DNA from: a virus
Length of the DNA: 64,000 nt
IMG/VR virus record: IMGVR_UViG_3300025127_000020
Location: 1 to 64,000 of that record
Strand: one strand, 5' to 3'
Position numbers and translations under genes: made by a program. Of the stretch, positions 1 through 7,005 are shown piece by piece; position 1 is the first letter of the stretch; every line of letters begins with the position of its first letter. Under the pieces are notes generated by a model, which saw only the letters and a program-made list of their open reading frames with translations, had not been told where the DNA came from and did no database searches.

Positions 1-1905
1 GTGTCTTTTGTCTTCTGCTGATTCAAGCGTTGAAACCTTCACATTAATTGAAGCCTCTGCTGATGCTGCTGAAGATGCCTGTGTTGAAACAGCAGAACCT
101 CTATTTGTCTCTGCCGTTCCAAGTCTCGTTGTAAGTGACGCATCTGCTGAAGCCTGCGATGAAGCCTCTGAAGAAATGTCCGCATCAATTGAAACAACAT
201 AAGAAGCCAAAACATCGTCAGATGCTGTGTCAACTGCTGTGAGGAAAGAAACAACTTCTACGAAGGTGTCCTTATCGGCTGCGGCGGAGTCAAGGATTGC
301 ATCAATTCTTGATCTTTCAGTTGAGAACTCACCTGAAAACTTCACATTGAGTGAAGAATCTGCTGAAGCCTGTGCTGAAGCCTCTGACGAAACTCTAACA
401 TTGTGTGAAGCCTCTGCTGAAGTTTCTACAGACTCTTCTGTTGATAATCTTGTTGTCAACGAAGTATCTGCTGAAGCTCTCGAAGAAGCCTGAGTTGAAA
501 GTTCTGTGGACAATGAAGTGTCTGCTGAAGCTCTTGCCACCTCTTCTGCTGAAATTCTTGTTGTCAAAGACGCATCTGCGACTGCGACTGAAGAAGCCTC
601 AGAAGAAAGCGCCGTTGAAACACTTGCTTCAATAGAAGAAAGACCTGATCCCTTTGCTGAGATTGCAGCAGAAGCTACAACATCAAGTGAATCTACTGCG
701 GAACCTCTTGTTGAAACCTGAGATGAAACTCTAGAGTTCAAAGACGTTACTGCTGAAAGTCTAGCTGACTCTTCTGTTGAAATTCTTGTTGTTAACGAAG
801 TATCGGCTGAACCTCTGTTTGATGCTGCATCTGAAATGTCACTTGCACGAGAAGTGTCTGCTGAAAGTCTAGCAGAAGAAGCGCCTGAAGCTCTAGCATC
901 GAGCGATACCTCTGCTGAAAGCTCATTTGATTCTTCCTGCGAAAGTCTTGTCTGAAGTGAGTTGTCTTTCGCAAGTCTTGTAGACTCTTCTGTAGAAAGT
1001 CTTGTTGTAAGTGACGTGTCCGCTGCACCTCTTGCTGTTGCTGCTGAAGCTACAGATGAAGTAAGCGTTGAGAACTCTGTTGAAAGCTCTCCGTCTGATG
1101 TAACGTCAGTAGCATTAATAAAAGAAACAACTTCGACGAAGGTGTCCTTATCTGCTGCTGCTGCGTTAAGCATGGCGTCAATTCTCGCTTCCTCAGTTGA
1201 GATAAGTGTCTCAAGTGAAGTATCAGCAGAACTTCTATTTGAAGTCGCTGTTCCAAGAACTGTGGCTACTGAGTTAACAGCTACAACTCTTGAAGATGAC
1301 TGAGCCGAAACTCTAGCGTCAAGTGATGCTTCTGCTGAAGCCTCGTTTGACTCTTCCTGAGATGTTCTAAGCTGAACAGAATCTTCTGCTGAAGCTGCTC
1401 TTGAAGCCTCTGAGGAAACGTCAGCTACACGAGCCGATGTTGCTGCTGAAATCTTTGCATTCAAAGATGTCGTAGCAGATGCTTCTGATGAAGCCTCTGA
1501 GGAAACTGCTGTTGAGCGTGCTGTCTCTGCGGTTGCAAGTCTCGTTGTAAGAGATGAATCAGCCGAAGCCATTGAAGATGCTTCTGATGAAACTGCTTGT
1601 GAACGAGCAGTTTCTTCTGCTGCGATTCTTGTCTGAAGAGACAAATCGATGGTCTGCAAAGAACCATCTGCTGCTGCTCTATCACTCTCTTGTGCGGACA
1701 ATCTTGTTTCAAGAGATGTATAATTCGCAAGGTTAGGGAACTTAATCCACTCACCGCTGGAATCATTCCAAATGTAAACATTTGTTCCGAACTTTACAAG
1801 ACGACCATCAACGTGATCACCTGTTGAACCACTTGTTGGCTCCGACGCAAGACTTTCAACTGCAAAGTTTTCTGCCGTTGCATTTTGTATTAATATTCTA
1901 CTCAA
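1..1905 (-). CDS. Long repetitive tail fibre protein, partial (C-terminus beyond window)
   Basis: An open frame of 635 codons runs without a stop from a TTG at 1905 to the window edge, so the C-terminus is missing. The start is chosen from a strong AGGAGG eight bases upstream; there is no ATG at the N-terminus. The first 60 residues look like a phage particle-binding head (FGTNVYIWNDSSGEW). The rest is low-complexity Ser/Ala/Glu/Thr sequence with recurring SLTTRLSTEES, SAEAS and SRGSADTSL units, as in trimeric fibre shafts. A core of about 31 residues containing AAADKDTFVEVVSF occurs twice, 292 residues apart. Likely a host-recognition or baseplate-attached fibre. The plus-strand frames over this region are mirror images of the repeats and not genes. 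Confidence 0.8.
   Translation of the reverse strand, partial: MSRILIQNATAENFAVESLASEPTSGSTGDHVDGRLVKFGTNVYIWNDSSGEWIKFPNLANYTSLETRLSAQESDRAAADGSLQTIDLSLQTRIAAEETARSQAVSSEASSMASADSSLTTRLATAETARSTAVSSEASSEASATTSLNAKISAATSARVADVSSEASRAASAEDSVQLRTSQEESNEASAEASLDARVSAQSSSRVVAVNSVATVLGTATSNRSSADTSLETLISTEEARIDAMLNAAAADKDTFVEVVSFINATDVTSDGELSTEFSTLTSSVASAATARGAADTSLTTRLSTEESTRLAKDNSLQTRLSQEESNELSAEVSLDARASGASSARLSADTSRASDISDAASNRGSADTSLTTRISTEESARLSAVTSLNSRVSSQVSTRGSAVDSLDVVASAAISAKGSGLSSIEASVSTALSSEASSVAVADASLTTRISAEEVARASADTSLSTELSTQASSRASADTSLTTRLSTEESVETSAEASHNVRVSSEASAQASADSSLNVKFSGEFSTERSRIDAILDSAAADKDTFVEVVSFLTAVDTASDDVLASYVVSIDADISSEASSQASADASLTTRLGTAETNRGSAVSTQASSAASAEASINVKVSTLESAEDKRH
217..309 (-). 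repeat. Second copy of the fibre DKDTFVEVVSF module
   Basis: This segment encodes RIDAILDSAAADKDTF and onward. It matches the copy at 1093-1185 in the same frame at an offset of exactly 876 bp (292 codons), with near-identical bases over the AADKDTFVEVVSF core. It is an internal protein repeat, not a mobile element. Confidence 0.75.
1093..1185 (-). repeat. First copy of the fibre DKDTFVEVVSF module
   Basis: Encodes RIDAMLNAAAADKDTF and onward. Paired with the copy at 217-309, 876 bp away in the same reading frame. Confidence 0.75.
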
Positions 1906-2085
1906 AATTTTATCCTCCTATAAAATGTTTGTTTTGTGTGAATATTTGGATTCTACACTATAAAATTTGAGCAAGATGGACAAGAGATAAACCTCTCCCA
2001 CCTGCCTATATTTAGGCTGTAAAAAAAGATAAAGAACAGTTTTTTTTCGGGATTGTTGTTTAAGGTTTTGAAGAGATAAAAATAA

Positions 2086-2421
2086 TTATTGAACTATAAT
2101 CACAGTGTAATCTGTGTCCGAATCAACATTGCCAAAATAGAAAACCACTGTGTTTGTGGTTCTCGTAAATGGTAGCACAATGTTGTCTCCAGATGGGTCA
2201 ACAATTTGAACTAAATAATTAGCTACTCCAAGGTTGTGAGTAAGGGTTGTGCTCACATTCGTTCCTGCTGAAGCGGTTACCGTGTAAGATCTTATCTCTG
2301 GTAAAATAGGCGAGGTGGCTGCGGCTGCTTCAATAAGTTCGTCTGAGATAGATGTCGCTGTGCCTCCCACTGGAGACGACTTTCCTGACGTTCTACCGCC
2401 GACAATCGACTTACCAGACAT
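2086..2421 (-). CDS. Small virion protein, fibre-tip-like beta domain
   Basis: 111 aa, ATG with GGAGG five bases upstream. The first 40 residues are Gly/Ser/Thr/Ala rich and probably flexible. Residues 45-111 form a short beta-rich domain (SYTVTASAGTNVSTTLTHNL, then NYLVQIVDPSGD) of the kind seen at the ends of phage fibre and appendage proteins. It lies between the paralogous virion protein at 2433 and the long fibre gene, so a fibre tip or adaptor role is inferred. I do not recognise a named family. Confidence 0.6.
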   Translation of the reverse strand: MSGKSIVGGRTSGKSSPVGGTATSISDELIEAAAATSPILPEIRSYTVTASAGTNVSTTLTHNLGVANYLVQIVDPSGDNIVLPFTRTTNTVVFYFGNVDSDTDYTVIIVQ

Positions 2422-2432
2422 CTGAACCTCCG

Positions 2433-3149
2433 TTAGCCGATTCCGTCAGCTTTACCCCAAATCTTTCTTAGTTCTCTTGTTGCGCCGCCAGCGTCAATTA
2501 CTCTTGAGTTGGGCTCTAGTGCTGCATTGCCTGCACCTGGAAGCGGCTCATGGTCAAGAACACCTGTAACAAGTAGAGAGATGGCATCGTCTGCAACACC
2601 ATTAGCACCGATGACAAGACCGCCACCGCCTGGGTTGAGAACATTATCACCAGCAAACTTTTGAATTAAAATAAAGATAACTTTTGTTCTAGAGTTTATT
2701 GTTGCGTTTTCTCCTGGCTTCAACTCAATGTAGTTTCCACTGGCGATTGGTGTTGCCAATGACTGGGTTGTCTTATCAAAGGTAGTGTCTTGACCTTCTG
2801 CTGTAAGCATGACCTTACACCTTATTTGAGCCGCAGTGCCTGTCTGACGAACACCAGCGAGCCAAGCCTCTTCCACGAGAACCTGAACGTTTCTCATTGT
2901 TGTTGGGAACTCTACCATTAAAAGCTCACCGCCAGCCCCATCTGCGTTGGCATTCCAGTTACCACTAGTGACACCATTGAAGTTGATTGCCCCCTGGTCA
3001 GCTCCTGGAGCCGTGATAATCTCGCATGTAAGACCATCTGTGCGTTCTGCAACGAATGCGCCACTAATTCTAGTAATCCTCTTAAAATAAGGTTTTCCTG
3101 CTTGGAGTTGGGTTGCTGCCATTCCACCAAGGATGTAATTTCTTGCCAT
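2433..3149 (-). CDS. Virion protein, paralogue of the 4329-4970 product, with C-terminal IWG tag
   Basis: 238 aa, ATG with GAGGAC upstream. Residues 1-200 align along their length with the 213-aa product at 4329-4970: ATQLQAGKPYFKR at the start, NWNANADGAGGELLMVEFPTT in the middle, and KVIFILIQKF then LLVTGVLDHEP later. The last 25 residues carry NSRVIDAGGATRELRKIWG, which the paralogue lacks but which recurs at the N-terminus of the LamG protein at 3466-4329. A head or tail decoration or appendage-base role is inferred from position; the family is unknown. It follows a CTATTTAT motif at 3177-3185. Confidence 0.65.
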   Translation of the reverse strand: MARNYILGGMAATQLQAGKPYFKRITRISGAFVAERTDGLTCEIITAPGADQGAINFNGVTSGNWNANADGAGGELLMVEFPTTMRNVQVLVEEAWLAGVRQTGTAAQIRCKVMLTAEGQDTTFDKTTQSLATPIASGNYIELKPGENATINSRTKVIFILIQKFAGDNVLNPGGGGLVIGANGVADDAISLLVTGVLDHEPLPGAGNAALEPNSRVIDAGGATRELRKIWGKADGIG

Positions 3150-3176
3150 TGTAAAAGTCCTCGTTTATAAACTAAA

Positions 3177-3185
3177 AATAAATAG
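3177..3185 (-). promoter_or_regulatory. Candidate late promoter motif CTATTTATT
   Basis: The coding strand reads TAACTATTTATT directly after the stop codon of the bS21-like gene and 28 bp before the ATG at 3149. The same motif precedes at least six other genes at 14-33 bp. Confidence 0.45.
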
Positions 3186-3449
3186 TTATCTATTTTGGTT
3201 TTGTCGTTGTCGTTTTCTTCTTCTTGCAGCGTCTGCGAAACGACGTCGCTCGGCTTGAATCTCTTTGTGCTCTCTACGAAGTGATTTCTTTGAAATGTTT
3301 CTGCACTCCGTAGTTCCACGAGAAGGATCACGAATGTCGTTCATAATCCCTTCTTTCTTAAGTTTTCTTAAAGCTCGACGAATAAACTGTTCTGTTGATT
3401 CGCCCTTTCTAATTCTTTCTTCAAATAAGCCTTTTCTTCTATCTCTCAC
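3186..3449 (-). CDS. rpsU: bS21-like ribosomal protein
   Basis: 87 aa, very basic, GTG start with AAAGGA upstream. Residues 15-65 (GESTEQFIRRALRKLKKEGI, then RDPSRGTTECRNISKKSLRR) follow the bS21 layout: an acidic turn, an amphipathic RRxLRKLKK helix, a Gly turn and a long Arg/Lys-rich C-terminal helix. bS21 binds the 30S platform near the anti-Shine-Dalgarno end of 16S rRNA, and phage copies are known in several environmental phage groups. It sits among virion genes, which is odd for a translation protein; the C-terminus (RRRKRQRQNQNR) is longer and more basic than in host bS21. A different nucleic-acid-binding protein cannot be excluded. Confidence 0.6.
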   Translation of the reverse strand: MRDRRKGLFEERIRKGESTEQFIRRALRKLKKEGIMNDIRDPSRGTTECRNISKKSLRREHKEIQAERRRFADAARRRKRQRQNQNR

Positions 3450-3465
3450 TTTATTTTCCTTTCAA

Positions 3466-4329
3466 TTAGACTGTAATTAATTTATAATCAGATTTTAGAT
3501 TTTTTATGTTTGCTATCTTTGCATTTCCTTCGAGAGTTCCATGATAAGTTCCCACAGAGTCTCGAATTCCATTTGTGCCAGAGTTGTCACCATCGCCCAT
3601 CTTCCACCACGATATTACACTGCTGAAAGCAGAGAAAGTTGTCATGTCCTTTACCCTTCCTGAATCTGCTGTGTTGTAAAGTTCTTGAATCTCTGATAAA
3701 CTCAATTCTTTATCATAGATGCAGACATCTGAAATAAATTTTTCAAAATCATTGCCAATGCCACCTGCTGCGTTTGCACCAATTCTAACTGGACTTGTCG
3801 TGTTAATTCTGCCATCGTATCCAGTAGAAGGCGATGCAGTAGTTGCCAAAAGTGCGCCATCAAGATAAACCTTCACGCCTGCTGCGGTTTGTGAGCCATC
3901 ATAGGTAAATGTAACAAGATGCCATTCATTTAGCGGCAAGTCTCCAAAAGCAGAGTCTCTTCCTATGTTTTTATTATTACTAGCAGTTCCATCGTAAATT
4001 CTGACCTGAATTCTTCCGTTATTATGTCCAAAAAACCAGTCAGATGCCACACCGTTACCTGAGTTTTTAGCAACAAAAACTCCTTGTGAATCTGGGACAT
4101 TTGTCCTGTTTACCCAAGCTGAAATAGAAAATGGATTGTCAAGTGCGGGGTCTGCACTGACGAAGCTAAAAACATCGTGATCTCCTATCTCTATGTAATC
4201 ATCTACACCGTCGAACTCGATGGCTTTTGTGTTAATTGGTGCAAGAATTGTGCCAGTTTGTTGCCCCCAAATTTTTCTTAACTCTTTGACATTGCCAGAG
4301 GAATCAATAATTCTAGAATTATAAGACAT
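3466..4329 (-). CDS. LamG-type lectin-fold virion protein with N-terminal IWG tag
   Basis: 287 aa. The ATG overlaps the stop of the upstream gene (TAATG), with AGGGAGGG as ribosome binding site. Residues 4-22 are NSRIIDSSGNVKELRKIWG, nearly the same as the C-terminal tag of the 2433-3149 product. Residues 33-215 form a concanavalin/LamG jelly roll: AIEFDGVDDYIEIGD, FSISAWVNR, LNEWHLVTFTYDGS, VKVYLDGALL, then KFISDVCIYDKELSLSEI. Residues 230-265 contain a WWKMGDGD segment typical of the end of such modules. LamG folds bind glycans, so a carbohydrate-binding appendage is likely. Confidence 0.75.
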   Translation of the reverse strand: MSYNSRIIDSSGNVKELRKIWGQQTGTILAPINTKAIEFDGVDDYIEIGDHDVFSFVSADPALDNPFSISAWVNRTNVPDSQGVFVAKNSGNGVASDWFFGHNNGRIQVRIYDGTASNNKNIGRDSAFGDLPLNEWHLVTFTYDGSQTAAGVKVYLDGALLATTASPSTGYDGRINTTSPVRIGANAAGGIGNDFEKFISDVCIYDKELSLSEIQELYNTADSGRVKDMTTFSAFSSVISWWKMGDGDNSGTNGIRDSVGTYHGTLEGNAKIANIKNLKSDYKLITV

Positions 4330-4970
4330 TAAAAATCCCTCCCTGCGCTTGGCTCATGTTCCAAGACAGAGGTAATTAATAAAACAGCGGCATCTGTAGC
4401 TGCCCCTGGTGCCCCCTGAACAAGTGCTGGCGTGCTATTGAAAATGTGTGATTCTGGAGCCGTCCCTGAAACAAACTTTTGAATTAAAATGAAAATAGCC
4501 TTTGTTCTAGAATCAATTGTAGCAGTTTCTCCTGGTTCTATCTCTATGAAATTTGCATTTGCAATTGGACTTGCGTTTGAAACAACAGTGCTTGCAAAGC
4601 TCACATCTTGATCCTCTGCCAAAAATGCAACTTTACATCTTATGGCAGGCTCGTTCCCTGGTTCAACTTCTGCTCCTGCTGCAAAGGCTTCTTCTAACAA
4701 AATCTGTGTTTTTCTTGTTGTTGTTGGAAACTCTACCATTAAAAGTTCCCCACCCTGTCCATCTGCGTTGGCATTCCAATCTGGAGAGAAAACATCTCTA
4801 AAGTTAATTGCTCCTTGGTTGGCTCCAGCGGCAGTAATAACTTCACAAGTGAACCCGTCAGAGCGTAAGTAGCCGCCGTCACCGCCGATGCGGACGACTC
4901 TTTTAAAGAATGGCTTTCCAGCCTGTAACTGGGTTGCTGCTTGTCCACCCGCAATAAAAGTTCTAGCCAT
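4329..4970 (-). CDS. Virion protein, paralogue of the 2433-3149 product
   Basis: 213 aa, ATG immediately after the stop of the upstream gene, with AGAGGG as binding site. It shares ATQLQAGKPFFKR, NWNANADGQGGELLMVEFPTT, TIDSRTKAIFILIQKF and LLITSVLEHEP with the 2433-3149 product, but ends where that protein continues into the IWG tag. It is translationally coupled to the LamG gene whose N-terminus carries the tag, so the two proteins together resemble a split version of the 238-aa form. Not recognisable as a major capsid protein. Confidence 0.65.
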   Translation of the reverse strand: MARTFIAGGQAATQLQAGKPFFKRVVRIGGDGGYLRSDGFTCEVITAAGANQGAINFRDVFSPDWNANADGQGGELLMVEFPTTTRKTQILLEEAFAAGAEVEPGNEPAIRCKVAFLAEDQDVSFASTVVSNASPIANANFIEIEPGETATIDSRTKAIFILIQKFVSGTAPESHIFNSTPALVQGAPGAATDAAVLLITSVLEHEPSAGRDF

Positions 4971-5414
4971 TTACTTATTTCCCTCTGCTAGCCTTTTCCA
5001 GTTTTTACCTGCTCCTCTGGTAAGAGAAGAAATGTCAACTCCTGGATCCGATGGATCTACTCCTTCAAAGGGTGTGTAGCCACCAGATTTAGAAGATGGT
5101 GTTCCCGCCTTTTTGATAGGGGTTGTTCCTTCAAATAGATCAACATTGTTGTAAGCAGAAGAGCCAATAGCGTCTAAAAGTTTCTTTTTATTCTTTAAAT
5201 CTTGCTTATTAGTGGGCTCAGATGACTGACCTTGTTGAAAGCTAGGCTCAACTCTTGTTTGTGAAGAGGCAGTAGATTCAGTAATCATGCCCTTCTGCAC
5301 TCCAGCTATCACCTCTGAAATTACAGATGTCAAAAGTCCACTGGTCAGTAATGCATCCTTAACACACTCTTCTACAATTGGTTTAATTAATTTTTTTAAT
5401 TCAGACTTTTTCAT
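4971..5414 (-). CDS. Unknown protein with N-terminal amphipathic helix, next to protease gene
   Basis: 147 aa, ATG two bases after the protease stop region, AAGGGAC upstream. Residues 1-40 form a Lys/Leu/Glu helix (KKSELKKLIKPIVEECVKDA). Residues 55-147 are Gly/Ser/Pro/Thr rich and look disordered (TPSSKSGGYTPFEGVDPSD). Position just downstream of the prohead protease, where T4 relatives keep scaffold and head genes, makes an internal head protein or scaffold possible. No family is recognised. Confidence 0.5.
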   Translation of the reverse strand: MKKSELKKLIKPIVEECVKDALLTSGLLTSVISEVIAGVQKGMITESTASSQTRVEPSFQQGQSSEPTNKQDLKNKKKLLDAIGSSAYNNVDLFEGTTPIKKAGTPSSKSGGYTPFEGVDPSDPGVDISSLTRGAGKNWKRLAEGNK

Positions 5415-5416
5415 CT

Positions 5417-6028
5417 TTAGTCCCTTGTAATCTCGTTCAATAGTCTATTAATTCTATCAGCTTTGGTAAAAATATTTTTCGCATTTCTTGCCTCTTTCAG
5501 ACTCATGAAAGCTCCAATGGTAGAGGGATCTGAAACAAAATCAAAACAAATAAGATTGAAGTCATCTTCGACAACCGTGTTGCCCATTCTATCTTCATGA
5601 ACTGAGCCCATGCCTCTAGAGGAAATGCCAAGTTTTACACCAGAATGAACAAGTGACTGAAGAATCTGACCTGAAGGTGTGTTGAGAATTTTACACTTTC
5701 CCATCACATTGTCTCCATCCCACCAGACTTGAGTCATGATGTGAGATACGTTTTTCAAGTTTACAACAGAATCTTCTGGGTGGTCCAGTTCACCAAGTGC
5801 TCTCTGGTCCTTTATGATCTTTTGATAATTTTCTATCTCTCTTTCCAAGACTGCTCTTGGATAGACTCGACCATTTTGATTTTTAGCTTTTGCCCTTTGA
5901 ATAACACCTGTAAGAAACATGGCTTTTCCACTTGCGACTTCACTCTTCTCACTCTCTGTAAGAAAGTCTTGGCAAAGACCGCCTTCGCAAAGCTCATAAT
6001 ATTCTCTCAATAAAAATTTGTTACTCAT
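5417..6028 (-). CDS. Prohead core protease, T4 gp21-like
   Basis: 203 aa, ATG with GGAGAAC upstream. It shows the conserved set of the gp21/U9 serine protease family: NGRVYPRAVLEREIENY (52-68), GELDHPE with the likely catalytic His83 (79-85), and GISSRGMGS with the likely catalytic Ser at 136/137 (134-142), followed by DFVSDPS. It cleaves the scaffold and capsid precursors inside the prohead during maturation. It lies downstream of portal and terminase as in T4-type head modules. Length matches T4 gp21 (212 aa). A terminator-like hairpin lies just upstream at 6046-6078. Confidence 0.92.
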   Translation of the reverse strand: MSNKFLLREYYELCEGGLCQDFLTESEKSEVASGKAMFLTGVIQRAKAKNQNGRVYPRAVLEREIENYQKIIKDQRALGELDHPEDSVVNLKNVSHIMTQVWWDGDNVMGKCKILNTPSGQILQSLVHSGVKLGISSRGMGSVHEDRMGNTVVEDDFNLICFDFVSDPSTIGAFMSLKEARNAKNIFTKADRINRLLNEITRD

Positions 6029-6045
6029 CTTAGTTCTCCAGATAA

Positions 6046-6078
6046 AATTTAAAAATTAAAAGCGGGCGCTACCCGCTT
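6046..6078 (-). terminator. Hairpin plus T-rich tail between the small ORF and the protease gene
   Basis: On the minus strand AAGCGGG and CCCGCTT form a 7-bp GC-rich stem with a 5-base loop, followed by TTTAATTTTT. It looks like a Rho-independent terminator. It lies 18 bp before the binding site of the protease gene, so it may attenuate rather than end transcription. Confidence 0.55.
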
Positions 6079-6138
6079 GATTATGCAACCACTTTTACAA
6101 AGACGAACTGGTTGAATCATCCACTTCTTTGTAAACAT
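6049..6138 (-). CDS. Possible 29-aa ORF overlapping the hairpin
   Basis: ATG at 6138 with GAGGTGA upstream opens a 29-residue frame (MFTKKWMIQPVRLCKSG, then IIKRVAPAFNF) that ends inside the T-rich tail of the hairpin. The ribosome binding site is good and the peptide is basic. The frame is short and the region also holds two inverted repeats, so it may instead be an untranslated regulatory leader. Confidence 0.3.
   Translation of the reverse strand: MFTKKWMIQPVRLCKSGCIIKRVAPAFNF
6094..6135. repeat. 10-bp perfect inverted repeat
   Basis: TTTACAAAGA (6094-6103) and TCTTTGTAAA (6126-6135) are perfect reverse complements separated by 22 bp. They lie between the DUF1360 gene and the hairpin at 6046. 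They could form an RNA stem or be an operator-like site. Confidence 0.5.
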
Positions 6139-6153
6139 AAAATCACCTCTCTT

Positions 6154-6450
6154 TCAAAATCCAATTCTCATCCCGTCATCGTCAAAGACAGCATCAAGAA
6201 CATAAGAGGTCGCAGAAGCAACCGATCCGAGCAGCAGTGCCGTGACAGGACTAATATCAAAACTAAATAGTTGGGTGTAAGGGTTTATGCTCCATAAAAA
6301 TATGCCTACCCAAAAGCCAAGACACATAGGACATTTAAACAGCTTGCCCAACATGCCCTTAGTCGGGCGAATAAAGTCAAAAATGGAGCCATAGATTAAA
6401 ATTTGAGTAATCCCAAATGCGGAAAGAATAAAATAACTTAGTTCAAGCAA
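6154..6450 (-). CDS. DUF1360-type small membrane protein
   Basis: 98 aa, TTG start with AGAGG five bases upstream. It has hydrophobic segments at about 5-25, 45-58 and 65-85 and the CPMCLGFWVG signature (Cys40, Cys43) of the DUF1360 family of small phage and bacterial membrane proteins. The biochemical role is unknown. It stands between portal-region genes and the protease, and probably inserts in the host inner membrane. Confidence 0.75.
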   Translation of the reverse strand: MLELSYFILSAFGITQILIYGSIFDFIRPTKGMLGKLFKCPMCLGFWVGIFLWSINPYTQLFSFDISPVTALLLGSVASATSYVLDAVFDDDGMRIGF

Positions 6451-6462
6451 TGTAACCTCTTT

Positions 6463-7005
6463 TCAGTAAATTCTATAATAAGATCTGTTTGGTGGATATC
6501 GGTCAAGTGTTCCCTTCTCTTTTTCTTGCGGAACTTCACCTAACTCTGTAGAATCTTCAGAAGATGGTTCAATTTCTGCCTGCAAGATGGAATCTTCAAG
6601 TGCATCTGAATGAGAATAATAAGGCTTTTCTTCTTCGATAAACTTGCCTATCGTGTATAAAATAACTTCTGTAGCATCAGCACCGATTTTAGACTCAGGA
6701 TAGCTGCCCTGCATGGAGCCATAAACAAATCCAGACTGCACAGAATCCATAAGAATTGTCCCTTTCTTATTGAGAAATGAAAACAGTCTATCTTGAGCAG
6801 CATAAACATCATCAGACATTTCATTTTTCGCAAGAGCAAGAATAGTTTTTTTCTCGGGCTGAACAACTATATCTAAATCATAGTGATCATAAATTGCCAA
6901 ATCGCCGCCGAGAGTTTTTCTCAGGATCATCTTCATTTTAGGATTAAAAACTAAATTTTTTGATGATTCCGAATCTCCGACTTGAACCTTTATTTCTTCA
7001 TTCAT
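6463..7005 (-). CDS. Unknown protein in head module
   Basis: 180 aa from the ATG at 7005, preferred over an upstream in-frame start because GAGGTGG sits seven bases before it. The start overlaps the end of the 6998-7828 gene, so the two are translationally coupled. The N-terminal 110 residues look globular (MKMILRKTLGGDLAIYDHYD, then VVQPEKKTILALAKNE). The C-terminal 60 are acidic and probably disordered until NRSYYRIY. No family is recognised; the place between portal and protease suggests a head or assembly role. Confidence 0.6.
   Translation of the reverse strand: MNEEIKVQVGDSESSKNLVFNPKMKMILRKTLGGDLAIYDHYDLDIVVQPEKKTILALAKNEMSDDVYAAQDRLFSFLNKKGTILMDSVQSGFVYGSMQGSYPESKIGADATEVILYTIGKFIEEEKPYYSHSDALEDSILQAEIEPSSEDSTELGEVPQEKEKGTLDRYPPNRSYYRIY

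Noticed and set aside
8-1303. Several plus-strand open frames of 60-113 codons rich in Ser, Ala and Glu
   Set aside because: They mirror the repetitive minus-strand fibre frame; none has a binding site and the minus frame is continuous with a strong start.
1-1905. Short recurring DNA units resembling a CRISPR array or satellite
   Set aside because: Unit spacing is irregular, the frame stays open throughout and the repeats are explained by repeated peptide motifs.
3177-3185. T4-type late promoter AATAAATA read on the plus strand
   Set aside because: Six of seven such sites would face away from any plus-strand gene; position relative to minus-strand starts supports the opposite reading.
4329-4970. 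Possible major capsid protein
   Set aside because: 213 aa is too short for a gp23-type protein and no capsid-fold sequence pattern is seen; its paralogue with a docking tag points to an appendage role.
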